Of a DNA stretch of 64,000 bases, positions 11,000 to 21,399 are shown piece after piece. The stretch covers positions 37,386,001 to 37,450,000 of the forward strand of contig CM114272.1 in NCBI GenBank assembly GCA_050084515.1. Reading direction: 5' to 3'. The notes beneath the pieces were generated by a model that saw only the letters and a program-made list of their open reading frames with translations, made no database searches and was not told the DNA's origin. This DNA comes from Blasia pusilla. Lineage: Eukaryota; Marchantiophyta; Marchantiopsida; Blasiales. Position 1 is the first letter of the stretch. The number at the start of each line of letters is the position of its first letter. Both the position numbers and the translations under genes were made by a program.

Positions 11000-11895
11000 C
11001 TAGATATGGGCCCTAAGTTGACGGGAGGAGAGCGGCGCCGAATACATCAGTTCCTCGGGAGTTATAGGAGTTGCTGCGTTTAGCATGGAGGATTTGGGTA
11101 TTTGAAGGGACCGGGGATCCGCATTGAGTTGTCGAGTGATATGCCGATCTTCCGGCGACCCTACAGTCTGATGATATGGAGAGGGCTCGATTGAGTAGGA
11201 GCAGGACTTGGTCGGAGCAGGACTAGTGGAGATGTCGCATGGGGAGTATGCATCGCCCTTTGTCATGCCCGCCAAGAAGGATGTGCATGGCAACTGACGG
11301 ATAGGCGGATGTGTGGGGATTACCGACCTATCAATCGGCGGACGAAGTCAATAGGTATGCCATGTCCACCCCGAGAGAGATCTTTGATGCGATTGGTCAC
11401 GCAAAGGTCTTGATTCATTGATTTTGAGCCGGATACCATCACCGCCTATCATTGAGGGAGCGAAGAAAGACGGCATTTTGGGGCATCGATCCTCACGGGA
11501 AGGATTGTTTGTACCGGTGGCGGTTCTTACCATTTTGGTTAAAGAACGCCCCGGCTGAGTTTCAGAGGGTCATGGATAGGATCTTGGCTGGTGTGGATTT
11601 TGCTAGGTGTTATATTGATGACATCGTAGTCTTTAGCGCCACGGTTGAGGAGCATGAGCAACATCTAGAGGAGGTGTTCCGGCGATTGCAATTACATGGG
11701 GTGAAGCTACATCCGGACAAGTGCAAGTTCTTCTACAACCAGATTAGTACTTGGATCATACGATATACCAGGGGCTTTGGTGTTCAGCAAGCGAAGGTAG
11801 AGGCTATCTCACGCATTCCACGCCCTCTGGATGTGAGCCGTGTTCGCGCATTCATGGGATTGGCGAACTTCTATCGGCGATCGTCAAGGGATTGA
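11000..11895 (+). pseudogene. Element A reverse transcriptase (broken)
   Basis: Ty3/gypsy-type RT that would copy element RNA into DNA. The N-terminal half (11000-11450) is present but shot through with stops and shifts. It starts after a KGPGIRIEL-like segment, with a CGDYRPINRRT block at about 11310-11343. The second half is open for 147 codons: LKNAPAEFQRVMDRIL, then the catalytic box YIDDIVVF (11611-11634), HPDKCKFF, and the thumb/connection RAFMGLANFYRR. The same second half is kept in B; C keeps only the thumb. Confidence 0.85.
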
Positions 11896-12604
11896 TTCGA
11901 TTGCAAAGCGCCGACCTGGCTGACCAAGGTGGATCACGAGTGGCATTGGGGATGGCGGAGTGAGCATTTCGGTTGCTCAGGGCGGGTTGCGTCCGCACCC
12001 ATCTTGAGGAGATCGATCGGGCGTCCTTTCGGTTGCACTGCATTGGAGCATGTTGGGGCTTGGAGCGGTGCTCACCCAGCATGATGATGAGGGTAGAGAG
12101 TTTGTGGTGGCTTACGCTAGCCGCTCGAACAACCCTGGAGAGGCGAAGTACAACTCGTATGAGGGTGAGTGCTTGGCTGCGGTGTGGGCTATCGCGCATT
12201 TCACGTGTTACTTATTCGGCAACCCCTTTACCATCATCACTGATCATCAACCACTGAAGTGATTGATGGAGTCCGACAAGCTTACAGGGAAGCTTGCGAG
12301 ATGGGCTCTGTTGTTGCAAGAGTATGATTTTCAGGTGGTACATAGACCTGGGACGCTCAACCAGGATGCAGATGGGTTGAGTCGTAACCCATGCCCGAGT
12401 CAGCGAGATGCAACTGGAGCTCAATGGCATGGAGAGAGTGATGAGGAGTCGGTGCCAAGATGGCACGCGTCAGCCTATTTAGGCATGTTGACTATGGAGA
12501 GCCAGAGTGTGGAGACTTCGATGGCGAGGTCTAGCGGAGAGTCCTTGGATCCAAGGCCAGTGAGGAGACGACATGTGGCCAAGATATTCATGATAATGGA
12601 GTAG
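11896..12604 (+). pseudogene. Element A RNase H and connection (broken)
   Basis: RNase H would degrade the RNA template. Visible: LGAVLTQHDDEGREFVVAYA, YEGECLAAVWAI with the catalytic Glu, FTIITDHQPLK, and the family-typical end [17 protein letters not shown] at 12259-12261 replaces the Trp codon found in C (KWLM). The region before 12050 is frameshifted. A Ser/Glu-rich tether to integrase follows. Confidence 0.8.
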
Positions 12605-12780
12605 TCTTGGAGTACCTTCGTATTGGCAGCGTTGCAAGCATCGAGGGTGCTAGAGAGCGGGATCGGATCCTACAGTGGGCCAGACGGTTCCGTTGGGAGG
12701 GGACACATGTTTTGAGGGTTTGGGAGGATGGCAGAGTAAGCGTAGTGCCGCATCCTTCGAAGAGAGCATGACTAGTGCAG

Positions 12781-13480
12781 CATGCCCAGGAGGAGTTGGG
12801 TCACTTTGGGGTGAAGCGGATGTATAGCTTGCTCCAGATTCAGTATTGGTGGCGAGGCATGCAGACTGACGTTTAGCAGTTTGTTGCCATGTGCATGGTG
12901 TGTGATCGGGTCCGAGCATCGTTCAATGCTCCGACTCCACAGTTGCATCCATTACCAATCATGGGCTTAGGGTATAGATGGAGTTTGGATTTTGCAGGAC
13001 CTTTGCCCTTGACGGAGCGTCACAATCGTTATGTGTTGGTGATGGTCGAGCACTTCTCGAAGTGGATCAAGTTGGTTGCATTTCGTGACAAAGCGAGTGA
13101 GGGAGTAGCTTATGCCTTCCTTGACAGAGAGCTGAGTCATTATGGCGCACCGGCTGAGGTGTTGACAGACCAGGGTACCGAGTTTCGCGGTGAGTTCCAG
13201 GCCTTGTGTGATCAGGCGCTGATCGACCACCGCACGACTTCGCGAGATCATCCTGAGGCGGATGGATTAGCAGAGAGAGTTGTGCAGACGGTGAAGAGGG
13301 GTTTACGCAAGTATGGCTTGCAAAGAGGTCACCTAGGAGATTGGGACCTCGAGTTGCCATGGTTGGCGATGGGATACAGATTCAGCAGGCAGACATCCTT
13401 AGCGTCTTTTTCACCGTACTTGCTACTTTATGGCCGAGATCCAGATTTACCTGCGGCCATTCGTCGAGATCTTTGGTGAG
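12781..13480 (+). pseudogene. Element A integrase zinc finger and DDE core (nearly open)
   Basis: Inserts the DNA copy into the host genome. HHCC finger: HAQEELGHFG then CMVC at about 12889, with an in-frame TAG just before it at 12874. The catalytic core is open from 12889 to 13479: first Asp in WSLDFAGPLPL, second in EVLTDQGTEFRG, and Glu in HPEADGLAERVVQTVKRG. This is a classic DDE integrase, not a tyrosine recombinase, which matters for the unusual termini. Confidence 0.88.
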
Positions 13481-13489
13481 GTCTTTGAA

Positions 13490-14026
13490 CCTTGATGACC
13501 CAGATGTATGGGTGCGAGCATGTTCTCAGAGGGCTGAGTTATTTCGGAGAGTGATGCCCATGGCGTTCGAGAACTTGGCGATTGCACAACATCGGGATAC
13601 GTTGAGGTATGCGACTATTCGAGGTGGTGGTTATCGACCAACTATCCGGAGGTTTCATCAGGGAGATTATGTCTACTTGCAATAGACGGCACCGACGACG
13701 TTGGATGTGACTGCAAGGCGCACTATCCTGAGAGTGCGTGACATTTTGCCATCGGGTGTTCTCTTGCTGGAGGGACGTGATGGTATGGTATGGAAGGACC
13801 ATGTGCGTAATTGTGCGCCATGTCACCTTCCTAACATTCATGGTACAGTAGATCCGAGCTTAGCAATAGTTCCTCCAGGCTTGCGTTGTATGTTGTGTGG
13901 TTCTGCTCGTGGTGCGGCCATGATGCTAGTCTATGATGGGTGTTCGAGAGGATGGCATATGGCATGTTTGACGCCACCTCTCACTAGGGTTCCTCAAGGA
14001 CGATGGATGTGTCCTAGATGTACATA
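13490..14026 (+). pseudogene. Element A integrase C-terminal domain plus PHD finger
   Basis: After the core comes the integrase C-terminal part (FENLAIAQHRDTLRY, QGDYVYLQ, ILRVRDILPSGVLLLEGRDG). The polyprotein then ends in a PHD finger of C4HC3 pattern: CMLC, position three CDGC (here YDGC, the Cys mutated), GWHMAC, and MCPRC at the very end. PHD fingers read histone H3 tails. By analogy with chromodomain retrotransposons it may steer integration. A TAG at 13683 interrupts the C-terminal domain. Confidence 0.82.
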
Positions 14027-14197
14027 GAGAAGGTAGTTCTACATTCCGACTTGTGTCTGTGACATGGATGACAAGGAGGCGACTAACGATGGGGCCACAT
14101 GAGCACCCGGCCTTCTTGCTCTTAGCGTCCGAGAGATGTATGTCATGGTAGGTAGGGATAGATGGCTATCTGGAGTTAGAGGGACCTAACCACCAGC

Positions 14198-14207
14198 TAG
14201 GGGGGTG
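14198..14207 (+). promoter_or_regulatory. Element A polypurine tract
   Basis: TAGGGGGG-type tract directly before B1 and conserved in B (minus, 18566-18575) and C (46527-46536). It would prime plus-strand DNA synthesis, which places the start of plus-strand DNA at B1 rather than at the A repeat. Confidence 0.65.
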
Positions 14208-14982
14208 ATTGGAGATATTTTGGTACTTCTTGTCTCATTGTTTGGATGCCATGAGTTAGCATGGGATCATGCGTGTTTGTGTGTGTGTTCGGTGACAGCA
14301 ATGTATGTTGTGTAGCGATGTGTATGCGCACGACAACTGTCACGTCTTTTAGGATAGATCGGTGAGATCTAATAGAACGTCTTCATGAGTAGTGGAGGAC
14401 ACGCCCAGTAGGTCAAGGGTGACCTGCTGAGGCCCTTGGAAACCTGAGATAGCAAGTTTCCCCTTCGTTTCGGCTCATTTGGAGCCATATTGAGGAACTT
14501 ACTATTTTAGGTAAGTACCATTTTGAGTATATGATCGACTTACTATTTTTGGTAAGTGGCCCTTGACATCCTACATCAGGTCAAGAGCCAAGGAGGTGAC
14601 TTGGGAGAATAGGTTACCATGGAGAGAGCTTGGGAGAGGGGAGGGGTATACCTCAAAGAGAGAGAGCTTGAGAGCTCATTCTCTCTTTGTTGAACCTCTT
14701 GGCATGAGGCGGCGGAGCTATGGTACCTTGCCTTGTGAATGTAACCCAAGCCTCTCATTAGGAGAGTGGGTTTGGTTTGACATGAGAGAGAGTGCACACC
14801 TTTGAGAGCTATGGTGTGAGATGGTGGAGAATGAGAGAGATTGGATCCTACTTTATTGGAGATATTTTGGTATTTCTTGTCTCGTTGTTTGGATGCCATG
14901 AGTTAGCATGGGATCCTGCGTGTTTGTGTGTGTGTCCAGTGAGAGCGATGTATGTTGTGTAGCAATGTGTATGCGCACGACA
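14208..14982 (+). repeat. Element A, B1-A2-B2 terminal block
   Basis: B1 is 14208-14335 (128 bp, ATTGGAGATATTTTGG to CGCACGACA). Two bases AC follow (14336-14337). A2 is 14338-14854 (TGTCACGTC to ACTTT) and B2 is 14855-14982 (128 bp). The 5' end of the element has A1 alone with no B. So the repeats are split: A1 ... B1 A2 B2. B1 and B2 differ mostly at CG sites. Confidence 0.88.
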
Positions 14983-15235
14983 ACGGAAGCATTGCCCAAA
15001 TATTGGTAGAATTTGAGTGTGTGGGCGGATTACCCATGTTGGTGCTCTCGGGAGCACCATGAAGTTTTCTCATTTGTCTTTTCACAAGTCTTATATTTTC
15101 GTTGGGAGAAATAGCGCGGAAGCGCTGACAAATGTTGGGTAGAAGAAAGAGACGTTGGGGTCTACTACAGTCCCTATCAGTTTTTATAGGATTTTTTGAT
15201 TCAAAATATTTTTTGATGATATCGTAGATCTTAAA
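14983..15235 (+). mobile_element. Right fragment of the older copy holding element A
   Basis: Matches the family leader (compare 5383-5636) and continues the fragment broken off at 4687. It stops near GTAGATC, where an inverted A-repeat piece starts. Confidence 0.75.
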
Positions 15236-15421
15236 GCATGGAAACTTACCCGACATAGTAAGTTTCTCTATATGGCTCCAAATGAGCCGAAACGAAGGGA
15301 AAACTTGCTCTCTCAGGTTTCCCGGGGCCTCAACACGTCATTCTCGACCTCTTGAGCCTGTCCTCCACTACTCGTGGAGATGCTCTGCTAGATCCCACCG
15401 ATCTATCCTAATAGTCGTGAC
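15236..15421 (-). mobile_element. Inverted partial A repeat of the same family
   Basis: Read on the minus strand it starts TGTCACGACTATTAGGATAG at 15421 and follows the first ~185 bp of the A repeat, closer to the B-type subfamily (TATAGAGAAACTTACT region). It abuts the plus-strand leader fragment head to head, pointing to a rearrangement or an opposite-strand insertion. Ends are approximate. Confidence 0.7.
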
Positions 15422-16259
15422 AAAGGAGTAGACGGCTCTAGCTCGTAGTCCGGCAGCACAAAGGAGGCCATCAAACCCTCCAACTGCAATGCCTCCTTAA
15501 GGAAGAGCAAATGTAGGATCACATGAACAGTTGAAGCGACTATGAAGAGAAGGATAAAGTCACACCTCATTACACGAAGTCGCAACCTCAGTCCCATGGC
15601 CCATCGCATTGGAAAGAACAATGATTGTAAGAAGAATTCATAATGAAACCTCAAATGAAGTTGATCACTCTCTCTCTCTCTCTCTCCTATAATTTTTGCT
15701 ACACCTACTAGCACTCCCAGTGTATATTCAATGTCATTATTTGTAATTCAAATAAATTAAAATATTCCCTTCTATTTTTTTCAAATATAACACTCACAAA
15801 TTTTTGGACTTAGGTTTACAAGTACATTCCAACTAAGTTTAGTTATTGTGATTTAGGCAATGTCAAGTGAGCTTTATCAATGCATTATGACTTATTGGCA
15901 TTTTTAGCCACGATAGTTCTAAAACTGAAGCTTCTAGATTTTGTTTTAAATTTCATGGAGCAAAAGACATTAGTTTCCTTCTAGTAGTGGTTGGTCTTTC
16001 CATCTCGATTCTAAACTCTTCATCCTCTCTAAGTTTATTGTTGTAACTAAATCTAACTCCATTACTTTGTAAGTAATTTTAGAGTCAATTGATTGGTTTG
16101 GGAGTAACTAAGAGTAATTCATACGACTCTTAGTAATACGAGACACAAACATATCGGTTTAAAATGGCATATTTTCTACTAGTGACATCATGGCGAGACA
16201 CACCATTGTACATGAGTAATTTGGGCTTGTCATCTTCCAAACACGGATATAAGTGTTGA
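15422..16259. other. AT-rich intergenic DNA, no gene seen
   Basis: No domain or RNA gene recognised. A (CT)n microsatellite lies at about 15668-15686. Confidence 0.4.
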
Positions 16260-16740
16260 TACGAGTTTGGAAATAGTTGTTGCAAGCTTGAGAATCAACT
16301 AGAGGAACCACTACGTATCATGCTAGTATGTGATGGGTGTTATTGAAGATGACATATATCTTGTTTGACACCATTCTTGATATAGTACCTCGAGAATGTT
16401 GGATTTGTCCCACATGTATATGCAAATGAAAGGTAGATCATAATATGACATTTATCATGATGTTATGGATTGCAATAAGCTGCCAAATGATTGGGTGGCA
16501 TAGCCCCCAACCTCTTGATCTAAGCACTAAAAATATGGGTATCATTTTAAATTTGTTCGTAGGATATATTGAATTAGAGGGATTTAACCTTTAGCTAGTG
16601 GGGTGATAGGGTTATTTTGATTATATATATGTACCTATTGTCATAGGATTCATAATTAGATGGACCTTAGACTTGTACGCGACAACCTATGTTTGTTATT
16701 AGCAATGTGTATTCACATGATAACTATCATGGTAGACGAG
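16260..16740 (+). mobile_element. Ancient relic of the family 3' end, including PHD finger remnant
   Basis: 16325-16440 still follows the PHD-finger DNA of A and C (GTATGTGATGGGTG for the VCDGC turn, TTGGATTTGTCCCACATGT for the final CPRC). 16575-16730 follows the 3' noncoding end, the polypurine tract (TAGCTAGTGGGGTGAT) and a decayed B segment ending near CACATGATAACTATCATGG. It has lost nearly all CG dinucleotides. Boundaries are approximate. Confidence 0.6.
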
Positions 16741-17792
16741 AGGTAGCGAGATATAGTATCAAGGCTCTTGGAGTGGTCTTATACTTAACTTTTTGGAAAG
16801 TTTTTATATTACCTGGTCTTATGTGGTGACGTACATGTGTAAGTCATGTTTTCTTTATATAAGGTGGTAGCTCATGATTGGCCATCCCTATAAGATTGTC
16901 ATATGGCACCATGTGGTAACTTGGCTTTATATGGAGCCATTTTGTCGCGAATAACTATGTTTATGACACCCACACTAACGAGGGACTTGAGAAGCAAGTC
17001 ATGATTGCGGGTCCAAGGAAGAAAGATCTTGGTGTGACCCTCCAAAGTTGAAACCTAAACTAGCTAGTCGCGAAACTATGAAGGGTGGTGGAACTAGTCC
17101 GGGATTAACACTAGACGAGATGCACTGGTGTCTGTTGACTAACCTTAGGTGAGAAAGGAGCGTAGCTACTTGCGGGGACAAAGCCAAGGCAAGCAAGGTT
17201 TGAGACATTGGAGCCAAGTGCTAAGTCAAGGGCAAGAAGCAAGGAATACATGAGTAGTCAAAAGGGGCGAGATGCTATGAGGCTAGTCACGAAATGCAAA
17301 GGGCGGCAAGACAACCATGGGACACCAAACATGGAGTAAAGACGAGTGTTGGCCATGAGACACATGAAACGCCGATCCAAGCTCCAAGATGCGTTTGGGG
17401 AGCCGAGAGTTGCATAACTTGCAAGAAGCCTCCGCCAAGCCATTTTGACGAATAACTAGTCAAGCGTTGGTCCTTGGGTCCCAAACCACGTTAGGGTTGA
17501 GGGCCAAAATCAAGGGTCCGAGGGGGGAAAATGGGGAAGGTGGGGTTCCCTTGGAGAATCCCATAAGGACCTATAAGGGGGGGGAGGGGGGAACACTCTC
17601 CCTTTCTACTCGCTCAAGACCTTGAACCAAGACCTAACCTTGGTGCGTGTTTGGCCATATTTAAGATTCGAGCAATATAGGAGGCACACCTCGAGGAATT
17701 AATTTAAGAACTCAAATTTAGGCAAGTGACTTGGGAGGAATTGGTCAAGGCTCATGGAAGAGGCTTCCTAGGGAGACGCTACGTACTTGGGA
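16741..17792. other. Degenerate repeat DNA, possible chromovirus LTR piece
   Basis: No gene seen. Around 17495-17575 a stretch with GGGTTGAGGGCCAAAA and a G-rich tail resembles part of the LTR-like repeats at 58575-58600 and at 60560-60640 (minus), so an old LTR fragment is likely. The rest is unassigned. Confidence 0.35.
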
Positions 17793-18565
17793 TGTCATGC
17801 GCATCCACATCACTCCACAACATACATCTCTGTCATTGAACACACACATAAACACACGCGATCCCATGATAACTCATGGCATCCATACACAGAGGTGAGA
17901 AGTACCAAAATATCTCCAATTAAAGTAAGATCCAACCTCTCTCTATACCATCTCCCACCATAGCTCTCAAAGTTGTGCACTCTCTCTCATGTCAAACCAA
18001 ACCCACTCTCCTAATGAGAGGCTTGGGTTACACTCCCAAGGCAAGGGACTATAGTTCCGCCACCTTATGCCAAGAGGTTCAACAAAGAGAGAATGAGCTC
18101 TCAAGCTCTCTCTCTTGGAGGTATACCCCCTTCCATATCCCAAGCCCTCTCAATGGTAACCTATGCTCGCACGTCACCTCCTTGGCTCTTGACCTGTTGT
18201 AGCGAGTCAAGGGCCACTTCCCAAAATAGAAAGTTAAGTATCCCCAATATATATAAACTTACTTGAAATAGTAAGTTTCTATATATGGTTCCAAATGAGC
18301 CGAAATGAAGGGGAAGCCTGCTCTCTCAGGTTTCACGGGGCCTCAACAGGTCATCCTCAACCTCCCGGGCCTGTCCTCCACTACTCGTGCAGACGCTCTG
18401 CTAGATCCCACCGATCTATCATAATAGTCGTGAAAATTATCGTGCGCATACACATCGCTACACAACATACATCGCTGTCATCGAACACACACACAAACAC
18501 ACACGATCCCATGCTAACTCATGTCATCCATCCATAGAGGAGAGAAGTACCAAAATATATCCAAT
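17793..18565 (-). repeat. Element B, B1-A2-B2 terminal block
   Basis: On the minus strand: polypurine tract (18575-18566), B1 18565-18438 (128 bp), two-base link 18437-18436, A2 18435-17922, B2 17921-17793 (129 bp). A2 begins TTTCACGAC instead of TGTCAC, as in element C, which fits an internal end that is no longer under selection as an integration terminus. Confidence 0.85.
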
Positions 18566-18735
18566 CGCCCCCCTGGTTGGTGGTTAGGTCCCTCTAACTC
18601 CAGATAGCCATCTATCCCCACCTACCACGACATACATCTCTAGGACGCTAAGAGCATAAAGGTCGGGTGCTCATGTGGCCCCATCGTTAGTCGTCTTCCT
18701 ATCATCCATATAAGAGAAAAATTCATAATCGAAAC

Positions 18736-19300
18736 CTACATAGTATCTCCTCTATGTACATCTGGGACACATCCATCGTCCCCGAGGAACCCTATAGTGA
18801 GACATGCCATATGCAAACCTCTCGAACATCCATCACAAACTAGCATCGTGGCCGCACCACAAGCTGAACCACACAACATACAACGCAAGCCTGTAGGAAC
18901 TACTGTTGAGCTTGGATCTACTGTACCATCAATGTTAGGAAGGTGACATGGCACACAATTACGCACATGGTCCTTCCATACCATACCATCGCGTTCCTCC
19001 AACAAGAGATCACCGGATGGCAAAACGTCACACACTCTCAGGATAGTGCGCCCTGCAGTTACATCCAATGTTGTCGGTACCGTCTGCTGCAAGTAGATAT
19101 AATCTCCTTGATGAGACCTCCGGAGAGTTGGTTGATAACCACCATCCGGAATAGTTGCATACCTCAACGTATCCCGATGCTGCGCAATCGTCAAGTTCTC
19201 GAACGCCATGGGAATCACTCTTTGAAACAACTCAGTCCTTTGAGAACATGTTCGCATCCATACATCTGGATCATCAAGGTCGAGCACCTCACCAACATCT
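18736..19300 (-). pseudogene. Element B integrase C-terminal domain and PHD finger
   Basis: Open for about 183 codons from 19287. Integrase C-terminal part includes FENLTIAQHRDTLRY and GDYIYLQQ. The PHD finger starts well (CMLC, VCDGC, GLHMAC with W to L), then a frameshift destroys the last CPRC. The first two zinc pairs and the H-x2-C are therefore kept, the fourth pair is lost. Confidence 0.75.
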
Positions 19301-19434
19301 CAACGAATGGCCGCAGGTAAATCTGGCTCTCGGCCATAAAGTAGCAAGTACGGTGAAAAAGATGCTAAGGATTCCTGCCTGCTCAATCTATATCCCATCG
19401 CCAACCACAACAACTGGAGGTCCCAATCTCCTAG

Positions 19435-20000
19435 GTGACCTCTCTACAAGCCATGCTTACGTTAACCCCTCTTGACTACCTGCACAACTCTCTCCGCTAA
19501 TCCATCCGCCTCGGGATGATCTCGCGAAGTTGTGCGGTGGTCGATCAACACCTGATCACACAAGGCCTGGAACTCACCACGAAACTCGATACCCTGGTCT
19601 GTCAACACCTCAGCCGGTGCGGCATAATGACTCAGCACTCTGTCAAGGAAGGCATAAGCTACTTCCTCACTCGCTTTGTCATGCAATACAACCAACTCAA
19701 TCCACTTCGAGAAGTGCTTGACCATCACCAACACATAACGACTGTGACGCTCCGTCAAAGGCAAAGGTCCTCCAAAATCCAAACTCCATCTATATCCTAA
19801 GCCCATGATTAGTAATGGATGCAACTGTGGAGTCGGAGCATTGAACGATGCTTGAACCCGATCACATACCATGCACCTAGCAACAAATTGATGAACGTCA
19901 GTCTGCATACCTTGCCACCAATACTGAATTTGGAGCAAGCTGTACGTCTGCTTCACCCCAAAGTGATCCAACTCCTCGTGGGCATGCTGCACTAGTCGTC
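19435..20000 (-). pseudogene. Element B integrase zinc finger and DDE core
   Basis: Open for 176 codons from 19992: HAHEELDHFG and CMVC form the HHCC finger, then WSLDFGGPLPL, EVLTDQGIEFRG and the HPEADGLAERVVQ box give D, D and E. The end is lost to a stop near 19462. This is the best single reading of the family integrase N-terminus. Confidence 0.85.
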
Positions 20001-20399
20001 CTCTCTACAAAGGATGCGGCACTTCATGTACTCTACCATCCTCCCAAACCCTCACAACATGTGTCCCCTCCCAACGGAACCGTCTGGCCCGTTGTAGGAT
20101 CCGATCGCGCTCTCTAGCACCCACGATGCTTGCAACACTGCAAGTACGAAGGTACTCCAAGACTACTCCATTATCATGAATATCTTGGCCACATGTCGTC
20201 TCCTCATTGGCCTTGGATCCAAGGACTCTCCGCTAGACCTCGCCATCGAAGTCTCCACACTTTGGCTCTCCATAGCCAACATACCTAAATAGGCTTAAGC
20301 GTGCCATCCTGACACTCACTCCTCATCACTCTCTCCATGCCATCGAGCTCAAGTTGCATCTCGTTGACTCGGGCATGGGTTATGACTCAACCCATCTGC

Positions 20400-21310
20400 A
20401 TCTTGGTTGAGCGTCCCAGGTCTATGTACCACCTAAAAATCATACTTCTGCAACAATAGAGCCCATCTTGCAAGCTTCCCTGTAAGCTTGTCCGACTCCA
20501 TCAACCATTTCAATGGTTGATGATTAGTGATGATGGTAAAAGGGTTTCCGAATAAGTAACACATGAAATGTGTGATAGCCCACACTACAACCAAGAACTC
20601 ATCCTCATACAACATTTTTCGAGTGGCTAGCATAAGCCACCACTAACTCTCTACCCTCATCATCCCACTCGGTGAGCACCGCTCCAAGCCCCAACATGCT
20701 CCAATCTCTGTGTAACTCAAAAGGACGCCCCCTAATCAGTCTCCTCAAGATGGGCGCGGAAGTCAACCTGTCCTTGAGCAACTGAAATGCTTGCTCTTGC
20801 TCATCCCCCCAATGCCACTCGTGATCCACCTTGGTCAACAAGGTTAGCGGCTTTGCAATCAAAATGAATCCCTTGACATACCGCCGATAGAAGTTTGCCA
20901 ATCCCATGAATGTGCGAATACGACTCACATCTGTAGGGCGTGGAATATGTGAGATAGCCTCTACCTTCGTTTGCTGAACACCAAGGCCCCTTGGGTATAT
21001 CGTATGACCCAAGTATTCAATCTGGTCGTAGAAGAACTTGCACTTGCCTGGATGTAGCTTCAGCCCATGTAATTACAATCTTCGAAACACCTCCTCTAGA
21101 TGTCGCTCATGCTCCTCAACCGTGGCGCTAAAGACTACGATGTCATCAATGTAACACCTAGCAAAATCCAGACCAACCAAGATCCTATCCATGACTCTGT
21201 GAAACTCAGCCAGGGCGTTCTTTAAATCAGAGCCCTCTCCATATCACTATACCTGTAGGGTCGTCAGAAGATTGGCGTATCACTCAACAACTCAATGCGG
21301 ATCCCCGGTC
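20400..21310 (-). pseudogene. Element B RT remnant and RNase H
   Basis: The RT palm box, thumb (RTFMGLANFYRRYVKGF) and RNase H (LGAVLTEWDDEGRELVVAYA, FTIITNHQPLKWLM) are recognisable. About 350 bp that in A lies at 11189-11538 is missing at 21223-21230, joined with a few filler bases. The lost part holds the first catalytic Asp region of RT. The frame is further broken. Confidence 0.75.
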
Positions 21311-21399
21311 CCTTTAGCATACCCAAATCCTCCATGCTAAACGCAAAGGTGCTCCTATAACTCCCGAGGAACTGATGTATTCGGCGCCGCTCTTCTCCT

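Larger units (their letters stand above)
4688..14982 (+). mobile_element. Element A: Ty3/gypsy retroelement with DNA methyltransferase and PHD finger
   Basis: 10,295 bp copy beginning TGTCAAGTC and ending GCGCACGACA, so it has TG...CA termini. Flanks are GCGG (4684-4687) and ACGG (14983-14986), probably a 4 bp target duplication with one CpG-type change. Order: A1 repeat, leader, gag, spacer domain, protease, DNA methyltransferase, RT, RNase H, integrase, PHD finger, polypurine tract, B1, A2, B2. It is the most complete of the three copies, but every domain is interrupted by stops or frameshifts, so it is not active as such. A1 and A2 are about 97% alike by eye. That puts the insertion well before the present but later than the fragment it sits in. 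Confidence 0.9.

Noticed and set aside
4688-14982. Interpreting the ends of element A as ordinary ~650 bp LTRs (A plus B)
   Set aside because: The 5' end lacks B in all three copies and the polypurine tract precedes B1, not A2, so a standard LTR pair does not fit.
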